Origin: Rhodoferax sp. U2-2l
GTDB lineage: Bacteria; Pseudomonadota; Gammaproteobacteria; Burkholderiales; Burkholderiaceae_C
Direction: 5' to 3'
Length of the DNA: 64,000 nt
Assembly (NCBI RefSeq): GCF_020594515.1
Contig: NZ_JAJCTH010000014.1
Coordinates: forward strand, 85,541-149,540
Shown in pieces: positions 29,528-37,555 of the stretch. The number at the start of each line of letters is the position of its first letter. Positions within the stretch are counted from its first letter, which is position 1. The translations under genes were made by a program, and so were the position numbers. The notes beneath the pieces are model-generated. The model saw only the letters and a list, made by a program, of their open reading frames with translations, ran no database searches and was not told where the DNA came from.

Positions 29528-30024
29528 GGCGCGCTGGCTGCGCCTTCACGCTGCCCAGTTGCCACCCTGTTGGCACGCTCAGTGCTTGGTGACCTGGCCT
29601 CTGGCCTGAACGACCGATTCAGGGCCACAGACACCACCCCAGCGCCCTCAAAAACCCGTTGTGTTTCTCGTTTTCCGCCGTGCTGTTGATACGACAACCA
29701 ATTCCGTTGCCAGATCATCCCTGCCGTTGTTGCTTCACCTTGCCGTGTCACAGCACGGTCATCGACTTCGCGTCTAGGCACGACTGATATGGAAATGGCA
29801 TCCATCCAACGCCAGTCCAAAGGACGTCGTCTGTCCGCCAAACCTCGACCAGATCAAACAAAGTGCATTCACTGCGCAAAGGACGGCAAAAACAGCATCA
29901 GACCAGCTTGTTTTGACACGCCCCGCGATTACCATCGGCGCCCCGCAAACGGCGGCAACCTGCCGCTGTGCGCCAATTCTTAGCCTTTGATCGCCCCGCC
30001 TACCGGAGCCCCCACCACCACACT
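29528..30024. other. Intergenic stretch with no supported gene
   Basis: Nearly 500 bp between the NlpC/P60 and radical SAM genes. It has only a short stem after the NlpC/P60 stop and a 64-codon frame at 29789-29983 on the plus strand. That frame contains a CIHC motif but no ribosome-binding site, and its composition is not coding-like. A promoter for the radical SAM gene should be here, but I cannot point to one. Confidence 0.5.
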
Positions 30025-31212
30025 ATGCACACCGAGACACCGATCCACTTCGTCCCCCACGCTGCCACAACAGAGGTTCCCCAGTCCGACGCCAACCCCA
30101 TTGTGGGCGGCCGGGTGGAACTGCAATTGCTCACCACCCTCAAATGCAACCTCAAATGCAGCTATTGTTCGCTCGGGGTTGGCGACATGCTGGGTTCACA
30201 AGTCCATGTGGAGTACGACATAACGCAGCTCAGCGCCTTTGTGGATCGGCACCTGAAGGGCAAGGAAATCTATGTCACCTTCTACGGCGGTGAACCCACT
30301 CTGAACAAGAAGCTGATGCTTGAGGTGATGCAGCGTTTCCCGAGCTTTCGCTTCCAATTGCAGACCAATGCCACGCTGATCGATAACCTGCCCGAGTGGG
30401 CGCTGAACCGCCTGTCCAATGTGCTGGCCTCGATCGACGGCGGCGAGTCCACCACCGACGGCTACCGTGGCAAAGGCATCTACCGCCAGGTGGTGAAGAA
30501 CCTCAAAGAAGTGCGCGACCACATCGGCGGCACGGTCACCGCCCGCGTCACCTGGGGCAACCCCGACACCTGTTTTGAGGAACTGGACCAGTTGGTGGCC
30601 GACGGCGCCCCGTTTGACTACCTGTACTGGCAGTTTGTGGCCGACGAAATGTACGCTGGCGACTCGGTGGCCAAGCGCAAGGCGGTGCTGGTGCAGTTGA
30701 TCGACAAATTCTTCTCACGCACCGATGTGCTTTACCCGCTGATCCCGCTGATGGGCATGGTGCGCAACAAGCTCTTCCCCACACGGGCGCTGGAGCTGTA
30801 CGCCGGTGCCAGCCAGTGCCGCGTCTCCACCCACCTGCTCAACGTCATGCCCAACGGCGAGATTTACCCCTGCCCCGACATGATGTACGACGCGGCCATG
30901 AAGATGGGCGACATCAAGGGCAACTGGCTCAAGAAGAGCCCGCTGCAACAGGACCCGGCCATGCCCTGCCACGACTGCGAGGCCTATGCCTGGTGCCGCG
31001 GAAACTGCATGAAAAACATGCACCGGGGTTATGTGACCAACGACCTGCACTACCGCAGCAACGTGGTCGAACCCATCTGCGAACTGATCCGTTTCATGGG
31101 CCAGGAAATCGACAAACGCAACCCTCAGGCCTGGTTCGAGCAACTCAGCCTGCCGGTGCGAAAGCAGATCATGGACTGCGAGGTCTACGAGTACGTTGAG
31201 GTCATGCCTTAA
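30025..31212 (+). CDS. Radical SAM/SPASM-domain protein, substrate unknown
   Basis: A 395-residue radical SAM enzyme. The cluster motif is CNLKCSYC (Cys41, Cys45, Cys48), followed by FYGGEPTLN (SAM-binding GGE) and a C-terminal SPASM-like set of Cys residues (SQCRVST, YPCPDMM, CHDCEAYAWCRGNC) that should bind one or two more [4Fe-4S] clusters. Family members modify peptides, act as protein-maturase (anSME-like) enzymes or act on other substrates. The ATG at 30025 is used; a GTG at 29968 is upstream. No peptide substrate, transporter or other maturation gene is next to it. It points toward the decayed lpdA fragment. Confidence 0.85.
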   Translation: MHTETPIHFVPHAATTEVPQSDANPIVGGRVELQLLTTLKCNLKCSYCSLGVGDMLGSQVHVEYDITQLSAFVDRHLKGKEIYVTFYGGEPTLNKKLMLEVMQRFPSFRFQLQTNATLIDNLPEWALNRLSNVLASIDGGESTTDGYRGKGIYRQVVKNLKEVRDHIGGTVTARVTWGNPDTCFEELDQLVADGAPFDYLYWQFVADEMYAGDSVAKRKAVLVQLIDKFFSRTDVLYPLIPLMGMVRNKLFPTRALELYAGASQCRVSTHLLNVMPNGEIYPCPDMMYDAAMKMGDIKGNWLKKSPLQQDPAMPCHDCEAYAWCRGNCMKNMHRGYVTNDLHYRSNVVEPICELIRFMGQEIDKRNPQAWFEQLSLPVRKQIMDCEVYEYVEVMP

Positions 31213-31288
31213 GGCGCGACACGTCGCTGGTGTTGGATCGGCGTCACCAGTCTGAGAAGACGAATGCCGAACCTATACACCACATTGG

Positions 31289-31648
31289 TAATAAAAAAGA
31301 CTCGTAGCCCTTTCGTAACCTGCGCAGGTTGCTGCTGAGTCAGTAGCGTTTTCAGGCAGTCAACTCCCTTGCGTGCGGGTGACAAATCGGTACAAGAACC
31401 GTGCGCAATCTCGGCCGCCATGCCAACACTCACCCAGCGTGGGGTGCGGGTGAATCGTCTTGCCGATGTCCACCGCATCTGCGCTCATCTCGATCGCCAA
31501 TCATGTCACCGGCGTGGGGGTCAACAATGCCGCCAATCTCGAAGATGTGCGGCACGTTGATGCGCATCTGGATGTCGACGTTATGAAACCATGGTCGGTC
31601 ACGGCCACGCCAGCCTTTTCGGCGCTGGGCTTTTTGTCATTGGGCGTA
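31289..31648 (-). pseudogene. Decayed, internally deleted second copy of the lpdA 3' end
   Basis: This stretch aligns base by base with the end of the intact lpdA and its downstream terminator (33734-33985 and about 34325-34442). Shared words include GTGCGCAATCTC, GGGTGAATCGTCTTGCCGAT and AAGATGTGCGGCACGTT. Relative to the intact gene it lacks about 340 bp between the two blocks plus a 14-bp deletion, and its stop has mutated to GGA. The terminator stem and the following palindrome are degraded. It lies at the far edge of the RloA/RloB island, facing the radical SAM gene. Confidence 0.85.
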
Positions 31649-31754
31649 CAGTCTCAACAGACTTTGCGGCGCGTATACTCAATAATTCAATTTATGCCAA
31701 CATATTTAAATGTTTTGTGCAAAAATTGAATTGAAAATTAATTTTTTAACCAAG

Positions 31755-33044
31755 ATGCTTGTCGAATTCTCCGTCACAAATTTTCGCTCCATCTGTCAAC
31801 GGCAAACGTTGACCTTGGTGGCATCTGCCTATGATGAGTTGCAAGACCTCAACACGTTTGATGCGGGGTTGCCAGATGCCACCTTGCATCTGCTGCGATC
31901 AGCTGTTCTTTACGGCCCGAATGCTTCAGGTAAAAGCACACTAATTCAAGCGTTGGCATTTTTAGATCAACTGGTTCTTCAGTCTCATCGTTCCCAGATC
32001 GGCGATTTGCTGGACTTGACTCCCTTCAAGCTCACAGCCGAATCTCGTAATGGAGATAGTAAATTTGAAATCACCATTATTGAGGCGGGGGTACGTTATG
32101 AGTATGGCGTGAGCTGCAATAGCCGACGAATTTCCGAGGAGTGGCTACTAGCTTATCCCTTGGGCATGCCGCAAAAGTGGTTCCACCGGGTCTGGGATGT
32201 AAACACCGCTAAATACGTCTACAAATTCAGCACTAAGCTTGGAGGTGGACGAAAGCGGCACGATTGGGCACAAGACACCTTGGAAAACACCTTATACCTA
32301 TCCAAGTCCGTACAAAACAACCAAGAACAGTTGCGCGTGGTGTTCAACTGGTTCAAGGAACGTTTGCGCGTCGTTTCTGCACCGCACACGATGAGTTCTA
32401 GCTACACAGTGCAGCGATGTGCAGAGAAGAATGATCGTAGGCGTATTGTGGAATTTTTAAATGCAGCAGATTTGGGTATTGCTGATATTCGTCTGAAGGA
32501 GGCTGCTTTTTCCGTCGATCAGCTGCCAAAAAATGTCCCCAAAAAAGTTAGAGAGCAGTTTGCACAACAAATCGCAAAAGATTTGAACGGCAAAAACGTG
32601 ACATCGGTGAAATTTGTCCATCAAGATGTTCTGACACAGGAACTCATTGAGTTTGCAGAGGATGAAGAGTCCGACGGAACCCGAGCGCTATTTGCCTTCG
32701 CGGGCCCGTGGCTGGACGTGACTGAAAACGAGCGGATTCTAGTGGTGGATGAGTTGGACACCAGCCTACACCCCATGCTGGTTCATTTTCTGGTCAAACA
32801 CCTGCACCATACTGGTAGCAAGGCTCAACTAATTTTCACAACTCATGACACATCACTGTTGAGTCAGAAAATTCTGCGCCGCGATCAGGTATGGTTCATG
32901 GAAAAGAACTCTGAGCGCGCATCAAATCTTTACCCTCTGTCAGATTTCAGTCCGCGTGAAAACGAAGCCATTGAACGGGGCTACCTCAATGGACGCTACG
33001 GTGGTATTCCATTCCTGAAAGATCTAGACTTTTATGGGATCTGA
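31755..33044 (+). CDS. RloA-like AAA ATPase (AbiL-type defence, first component)
   Basis: A 429-residue OLD/RloA-type ATPase of the AAA_15/AAA_21 kind. The N-terminus MLVEFSVTNFRSI is the typical ABC-like first strand; Walker A is GPNASGKS (residues 54-61); Walker B is ILVVDELDTSLHP (about 328-340), followed by the His switch FTTHDTSLL. Such ATPases act with a nuclease-like partner in anti-phage systems. Its stop overlaps the start of the RloB gene by 11 nt, so they are coupled. Base composition is clearly AT-richer than the neighbours, with an AT-rich leader, suggesting transfer. The start chosen is ATG 31755; an upstream ATG at 31710 is in frame. Confidence 0.87.
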   Translation: MLVEFSVTNFRSICQRQTLTLVASAYDELQDLNTFDAGLPDATLHLLRSAVLYGPNASGKSTLIQALAFLDQLVLQSHRSQIGDLLDLTPFKLTAESRNGDSKFEITIIEAGVRYEYGVSCNSRRISEEWLLAYPLGMPQKWFHRVWDVNTAKYVYKFSTKLGGGRKRHDWAQDTLENTLYLSKSVQNNQEQLRVVFNWFKERLRVVSAPHTMSSSYTVQRCAEKNDRRRIVEFLNAADLGIADIRLKEAAFSVDQLPKNVPKKVREQFAQQIAKDLNGKNVTSVKFVHQDVLTQELIEFAEDEESDGTRALFAFAGPWLDVTENERILVVDELDTSLHPMLVHFLVKHLHHTGSKAQLIFTTHDTSLLSQKILRRDQVWFMEKNSERASNLYPLSDFSPRENEAIERGYLNGRYGGIPFLKDLDFYGI

Positions 33045-33711
33045 CGATCTTTTCAAAAAGCAAAAGGCTCGTAGTGCCGAGCAGCTCGCTCGGCAACGAA
33101 TAAAACGATCTAGTGGAGTTCGGTATCTAATTGTCTGTGAGGGCACCAAAACTGAGCCGCAATATTTTGCTGAGATATTGGTGGATAAGCGCATCCACCC
33201 GCAGCGTGTCAAAGTAGCGCGCAACGATGGCAGCTCTCCTGACCGAATCGTCGAACATGCACTCAACATTTACGAAGAAGACGCTAAGTTGGGTGATGCT
33301 TATGACAAAGTGTTCTGCGTTTTTGACCGTGATTCTCATGCATCTTTTGAACCAGCTATCCAGCGAATACGGCAGTTGGCGAAGGATGAAAAGCCGTTTT
33401 CAGCGATCACCAGCACACCGTGCTTTGAGTTTTGGATCTTGCTGCACTTTGGCTATTCTGACGCCCCCTTTCATGCAGCAGGGAAAAAGTCGGTTGGAGA
33501 CCAAGCAGTTGCTCAGCTGAAAAGGAAACCTAAGTTTTCAAAGTATGAAAAAGGCATGAAGGGGGTTTATGGTTTGCTCAAAGACACAACCGCCAATGCC
33601 TGTGGTCATGCAAAAAAACTCCGCAAAAGCGCAGAAGGAGACAGTCAAAGAAGCGCCAACCCGTGGACGAATTTGGATGAGTTGGTACTTTTACTCTTAG
33701 ACTTGAAATAG
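33034..33711 (+). CDS. RloB-like TOPRIM-type protein (AbiL-type defence, second component)
   Basis: A 225-residue RloB-family protein. The acidic TOPRIM-like motifs are the Glu in LIVCEGTKTEPQYF (Glu36) and the Asp pair in CVFDRDSHASF (Asp98, Asp100), followed by TPCFEFWILLHF, a strong RloB signature. It is the presumed effector of the pair with the ATPase; the lactococcal AbiLi/AbiLii system has the same architecture. It overlaps the ATPase gene by 11 nt and ends about 95 bp from the convergent lpdA stop. RloB was named for linkage to restriction-modification loci, but no restriction genes are present here. Confidence 0.87.
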   Translation: MGSDDLFKKQKARSAEQLARQRIKRSSGVRYLIVCEGTKTEPQYFAEILVDKRIHPQRVKVARNDGSSPDRIVEHALNIYEEDAKLGDAYDKVFCVFDRDSHASFEPAIQRIRQLAKDEKPFSAITSTPCFEFWILLHFGYSDAPFHAAGKKSVGDQAVAQLKRKPKFSKYEKGMKGVYGLLKDTTANACGHAKKLRKSAEGDSQRSANPWTNLDELVLLLLDLK

Positions 33712-33732
33712 AGCAACACACAAGATGCCACA

Positions 33733-33769
33733 TAAAAAAGCCGCGCAGCCCTTTCGGAATATGCGCGGC
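33733..33769 (-). terminator. Intrinsic terminator of the pyruvate dehydrogenase operon
   Basis: Read on the minus strand: GCCGCGCA, 14-nt loop, TGCGCGGC, then six T residues. It lies 37 nt past the lpdA stop. A degraded version of the same stem is present in the decayed lpdA copy near 31290-31330. Confidence 0.8.
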
Positions 33770-33770
33770 T

Positions 33771-33789
33771 TGCTACTGAGTCAGTAGCA
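33771..33789. repeat. Perfect 9-1-9 inverted repeat next to the lpdA terminator
   Basis: TGCTACTGA, one G, TCAGTAGCA, between the lpdA stop and its terminator. The decayed copy at about 31330-31348 keeps most of it with changes on both arms, showing it predates the duplication. Function unknown; it could be part of the terminator or a recombination site. Confidence 0.5.
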
Positions 33790-33805
33790 TTTTCAGGCGA
33801 TCAAC

Positions 33806-35680
33806 TCACTTGCGTGCCGGCGGCACATCCGTGCAGCTGCCGTGCGCAATCTCCGCCGCCATGCCAATGGATTCACCAAGCGTGGGATGCGGGTGAATCG
33901 TCTTGCCGATGTCCACCGCATCGGCGCCCATCTCGATGGCCAGGGCGATTTCGCCAATCATGTCACCGGCGTGGGTGCCGACGATGCCGCCGCCCAGGAT
34001 CTTGCCGTGGCCGTGGGCTTCGGGGCTGTCGTCAAACAGCAGTTTGGTGACACCTTCGTCGCGGCCATTGGCGATGGCGCGGCCAGACGCTGCCCAGGGG
34101 AACAGGCCCTTCTTGACCTTGATGCCCTGCGCCTTGGCTTGGTCTTCGGTCAGGCCAACCCAGGCCACTTCGGGGTCGGTGTAGGCCACGCTGGGAATCA
34201 CGCGGGCATTAAAGGCGGCAGCTGCCAGTTCCTTGTTGCCTTGCAATTCACCGGCGATCACTTCAGCGGCCACATGCGCCTCGTGCACCGCTTTGTGCGC
34301 CAGCATCGGCTGGCCCACAATGTCACCAATGGCGAAGATGTGCGGCACGTTGGTGCGCATCTGGATGTCGACGTTGATGAAGCCGCGATCCGTGACAGCC
34401 ACACCGGCCTTCTCGGCGCTGAGCTTTTTGCCATTGGGCGTGCGGCCCACGGCTTGTAACACCAGGTCGTAGGTTTGCGGCTCGGGCACTTTCACGCCCT
34501 CCTCTGCGGGTGCAAAGCTGACCTTGATGCCTTCCGGGGTGGCTTCAGCCGCGACGGTTTTGGTCTTCAACATGATGTTGTCAAACCGTGGCGCATTCAT
34601 CTTTTGCCAGATCTTGACCAGGTCACGGTCAGCGCCCTGCATCAGGCCGTCCAACATTTCCACCACGTCCAGGCGTGCGCCCAGGGTGCTGTAGACGGTG
34701 CCCATTTCCAGACCGATGATGCCGCCGCCCAGGATCAACATGCGTTTGGGCACTTCCTTGAGCGCCAAAGCGCCGGTGGAGTCGACCACACGCGGGTCTT
34801 CGGGCATGAAGGGCAAGCGCACAGCTTGGGAGCCTGCGGCGATGATGGCTTTTTTGAAAGCCACGATCTTTTTGCCGCCAGTCTTTTCCTGGCCGCTGCC
34901 GGTGGTTTCTTCCACTTCGAGGTGGTTGGGGCCAACAAAATGGCCGTAACCACGCACGACTGAGACCTTGCGCATCTTGGCCATGGCGGCCAGCCCGCCG
35001 GTGAGTTTGGCAATGACCTTTTCCTTGTGGCCACGCAGCTTGTCGATGTTGACCACCGGCTTGCCAAACTCCACACCCAGGTCACCCAGGTGGCTGACTT
35101 CATCCATCACCGCTGCCACGTGCAACAAGGCTTTGGACGGGATACAACCGACGTTCAGGCAAACACCACCCAAGGTGGTGTAACGCTCAACCAGAATGAC
35201 TTTGAGGCCCAGATCAGCCGCGCGGAAGGCGGCCGAGTAGCCACCAGGGCCACCACCAAGCACCAGCACATCGCAGTCCAGATCGGCGCTGCCCGCAAAA
35301 CTGGCGGCTGCGGCTGCGGGTGCAGCCACAGGTGCCGGAGTCACTGCAGTTTTAGGAGCTACCTGCCCTTGTTCCACCTGGGCTACAGGCGGATTTTGTT
35401 TGGACTCTGCAGCGGCTGCGGGAGCCGGTGCGGCGCCCTCGCCTGCTGCTTCCAGCGTCAGCAGCAGTGAACCCATGGCGACCTTGTCGCCCAGTTTGAT
35501 CTTGAGTTCTTTCACCACGCCAGCGTGGCTGCTGGGTATTTCCATCGAGGCTTTGTCAGACTCGACGGTGATCAGGCTCTGGTCCGCCTTGATGCTGTCG
35601 CCGGGTTTGACCAACAGTTCAATCACGGTGACTTCCGCGAAGTCGCCGATGTCGGGAACATGGATGTCTATAAGTGCCAT
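33806..35680 (-). CDS. lpdA: Dihydrolipoyl dehydrogenase (E3) of pyruvate dehydrogenase, with N-terminal lipoyl domain
   Basis: A 624-residue E3. An N-terminal lipoyl domain (about residues 1-80, lysine in [13 protein letters not shown]) is joined by an Ala/Pro linker to a full flavoprotein disulfide reductase ([17 protein letters not shown], redox Cys in [16 protein letters not shown]-binding [25 protein letters not shown]). The lipoyl-E3 fusion is known for PDH complexes of Neisseria, Ralstonia and relatives. It is the last gene of aceE-aceF-lpdA. The last third of the gene exists a second time as a decayed fragment on the other side of the RloA/RloB pair. Confidence 0.96.
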   Translation of the reverse strand: MALIDIHVPDIGDFAEVTVIELLVKPGDSIKADQSLITVESDKASMEIPSSHAGVVKELKIKLGDKVAMGSLLLTLEAAGEGAAPAPAAAAESKQNPPVAQVEQGQVAPKTAVTPAPVAAPAAAAASFAGSADLDCDVLVLGGGPGGYSAAFRAADLGLKVILVERYTTLGGVCLNVGCIPSKALLHVAAVMDEVSHLGDLGVEFGKPVVNIDKLRGHKEKVIAKLTGGLAAMAKMRKVSVVRGYGHFVGPNHLEVEETTGSGQEKTGGKKIVAFKKAIIAAGSQAVRLPFMPEDPRVVDSTGALALKEVPKRMLILGGGIIGLEMGTVYSTLGARLDVVEMLDGLMQGADRDLVKIWQKMNAPRFDNIMLKTKTVAAEATPEGIKVSFAPAEEGVKVPEPQTYDLVLQAVGRTPNGKKLSAEKAGVAVTDRGFINVDIQMRTNVPHIFAIGDIVGQPMLAHKAVHEAHVAAEVIAGELQGNKELAAAAFNARVIPSVAYTDPEVAWVGLTEDQAKAQGIKVKKGLFPWAASGRAIANGRDEGVTKLLFDDSPEAHGHGKILGGGIVGTHAGDMIGEIALAIEMGADAVDIGKTIHPHPTLGESIGMAAEIAHGSCTDVPPARK

Positions 35681-35745
35681 GTTGTTCTTTCTATTTAGTT
35701 GGGGTCAGAGCACATGTGCTTCGCAAAGTGGTCTGACCCGCAAAG

Positions 35746-37443
35746 TTATAACAATACCCGGCGGAAGTCGCCGAGGATCTGGGCCAGATAGACGTTGAAA
35801 CGCGCGGCAGCGGCGCCGTCGATCACGCGGTGGTCCCAGGTCAAACTCAGCGGCAACATCAGACGCGGCTGGAAAGCCTTGCCGTCCCAGACCGGCTCCA
35901 TGGTGGAGCGGCACACGCCGAGGATCGCCACCTCGGGCGCATTGATGATTGGCGTGAAATACCGCCCGCCGATGCCGCCCAAGGAAGAAATGGTGAAGGT
36001 GGCGCCAGACATTTCTGCCGGGCTCAGTTTGCCGTCACGTGCTTTCTTGGCCAGCTCGCTCATCTCTTGGCTGATCTGGAAGATGCCTTTTTTGTCGGCA
36101 TCCTTGATCACCGGCACCATCAAGCCGTTGGGCGTGTCAGCAGCAAAACCGATGTGGTAATACTGCTTGTAGACCACGGCGTCGCCGTCGAGGCTGCTGT
36201 TGAAGTCGGGGAATTTCTTGAGCGCGGCCACGCAAGCCTTGATCAGGAACGCCAGCATCGTGACCTTGATGCCGCTCTTCTCGTTTTCCTTGTTGGTCAA
36301 AACGCGGAAGGCCTCCAGGTCGGTGATGTCGGCGTCGTCATGGTTGGTGACAGCGGGGATCATCACCGCGTTGCGCAGCAGGTTGGCGCCGCTGATCTTC
36401 TTGATGCGGCTCATCTCCTTGCGCTCAATCGGACCAAACTTGGCAAAGTCGACCTTCGGCCAAGGAATCAGGCCCAGGCCTTCGCCACCACCAGCGGCCG
36501 CGGGTTTGGCGGCTTGCTGCGCAGCAATCGCAGCGGTTTGCACCGCGCCACTCATGACCGAGCGGGTGAAGGATTCGATGTCGGCATCGGTGATGCGGCC
36601 TTTGAGGCCGGTGCCTTTGACCTCGGCCAGCGGCACGCCCAGCTCACGCGCGAACTTGCGCACCGAGGGTGAAGCGTGCGGCAGACCCAGCGCCAAGGCG
36701 GTCGGGTTGTGGGCTGGCAAAGCCGGTGCGGCGACCACAGCGGCGGGTGCTGCCACAGCGGCATTAGCTGCTGGCGCTTGTGCTGCGGGGTCTGCAGGCA
36801 CATTGGGCGTAGCAGCCACGGCAGCAGCAGGTGCTGCAACTGCGGCGCTGCCTTGCAAGATCAGCAACAGGTCACCGATGTTGACGGTGTCGCCGAGCTT
36901 GACCTTGAGCTCCTGCACCACACCGGCGGCGCCTGAGGGGATTTCCATCGAGGCTTTGTCGGACTCGACGGTGACCAAGCTTTGCTCGAGCTTGACGCTG
37001 TCACCGACTTGGACCATGACCTCGATCACGGTCACGTCTTTGAAGTCGCCAATGTCGGGCACGCGCACTTCGACCGGGCCAGCGGCAGCGGCCACTGGTG
37101 CGACTGGTGTCGGGGCAGCCGGTGCGGCGGCAGGCGCTACAGAAGCCGCAGCATCAGGCGCTTGTTCCACGGGTTCTGGCGCCGGATTGGGCGCAGAAGC
37201 CTCACCCGCCACCTCCAGCAGCAGCACCAACGAGCCTTGTTTGACCTTGTCGCCCAGCGCGACTTTGAGTTCCTTGACCACACCGGCGTGGCTCGAAGGG
37301 ATTTCCATGGAGGCCTTGTCGGACTCCACGGTCAGCAGGGATTGGTCAGCGCGCACCGTGTCGCCAGGTTTGACCAGCAGCTCGATCACGGTGACTTCGT
37401 CGAAGTCGCCAATGTCGGGCACTTGAATTTCTAAGGTTGCCAT
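35746..37443 (-). CDS. aceF: Dihydrolipoyl acetyltransferase (E2) of pyruvate dehydrogenase
   Basis: A 565-residue E2 with two N-terminal lipoyl domains (lysines in [13 protein letters not shown] near residue 43 and [13 protein letters not shown] near 162), long Ala/Pro linkers, a peripheral subunit-binding domain (ASPSVRKFARELGVPLAEVKG) and the acetyltransferase core ending in LTWDHRVIDGAAAARF (catalytic His/Asp). It moves acetyl groups from E1 to CoA. The lipoyl domains resemble those of its own E3, so the operon encodes three. It is 112 nt after aceE and 65 nt before lpdA. Confidence 0.96.
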   Translation of the reverse strand: MATLEIQVPDIGDFDEVTVIELLVKPGDTVRADQSLLTVESDKASMEIPSSHAGVVKELKVALGDKVKQGSLVLLLEVAGEASAPNPAPEPVEQAPDAAASVAPAAAPAAPTPVAPVAAAAGPVEVRVPDIGDFKDVTVIEVMVQVGDSVKLEQSLVTVESDKASMEIPSGAAGVVQELKVKLGDTVNIGDLLLILQGSAAVAAPAAAVAATPNVPADPAAQAPAANAAVAAPAAVVAAPALPAHNPTALALGLPHASPSVRKFARELGVPLAEVKGTGLKGRITDADIESFTRSVMSGAVQTAAIAAQQAAKPAAAGGGEGLGLIPWPKVDFAKFGPIERKEMSRIKKISGANLLRNAVMIPAVTNHDDADITDLEAFRVLTNKENEKSGIKVTMLAFLIKACVAALKKFPDFNSSLDGDAVVYKQYYHIGFAADTPNGLMVPVIKDADKKGIFQISQEMSELAKKARDGKLSPAEMSGATFTISSLGGIGGRYFTPIINAPEVAILGVCRSTMEPVWDGKAFQPRLMLPLSLTWDHRVIDGAAAARFNVYLAQILGDFRRVLL

Positions 37444-37481
37444 GTTGTGTCTCCAGATTCTTGATTGGGAATCACAGCGCC

Positions 37482-37535
37482 GTCATTGTGGGCTTGACCC
37501 GCAATCCTTGGTGGCCGGACAGAGTCCGGCATGAC
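37482..37535. repeat. REP-like palindromic repeat, copy 2
   Basis: Lies in the 112-bp gap between aceE and aceF, so it is transcribed inside the operon. It begins GTCATTGTGGGC and ends GTCCGGCATGAC, with internal GGGCTTGACCCGC and CCGGACAGAGTCCGG hairpins. It has the same plan as copy 4 at 56641. Confidence 0.7.
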
Positions 37536-37555
37536 ATCCGCTGTGCTATCTAAGC

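Noticed and set aside
29789..29983. 64-codon frame with CIHC motif upstream of the radical SAM gene, a possible peptide precursor
   Set aside because: No ribosome-binding site, no leader/core pattern, and it overlaps the non-coding 5' extension of the radical SAM frame. Worth a conservation check but not callable.
31209..31478. 89-codon minus-strand frame between the radical SAM and RloA-like genes
   Set aside because: Its N-terminal half is the out-of-context remnant of the lpdA C-terminus ([13 protein letters not shown]) with read-through past the lost stop; it is part of the pseudogene, not a gene.
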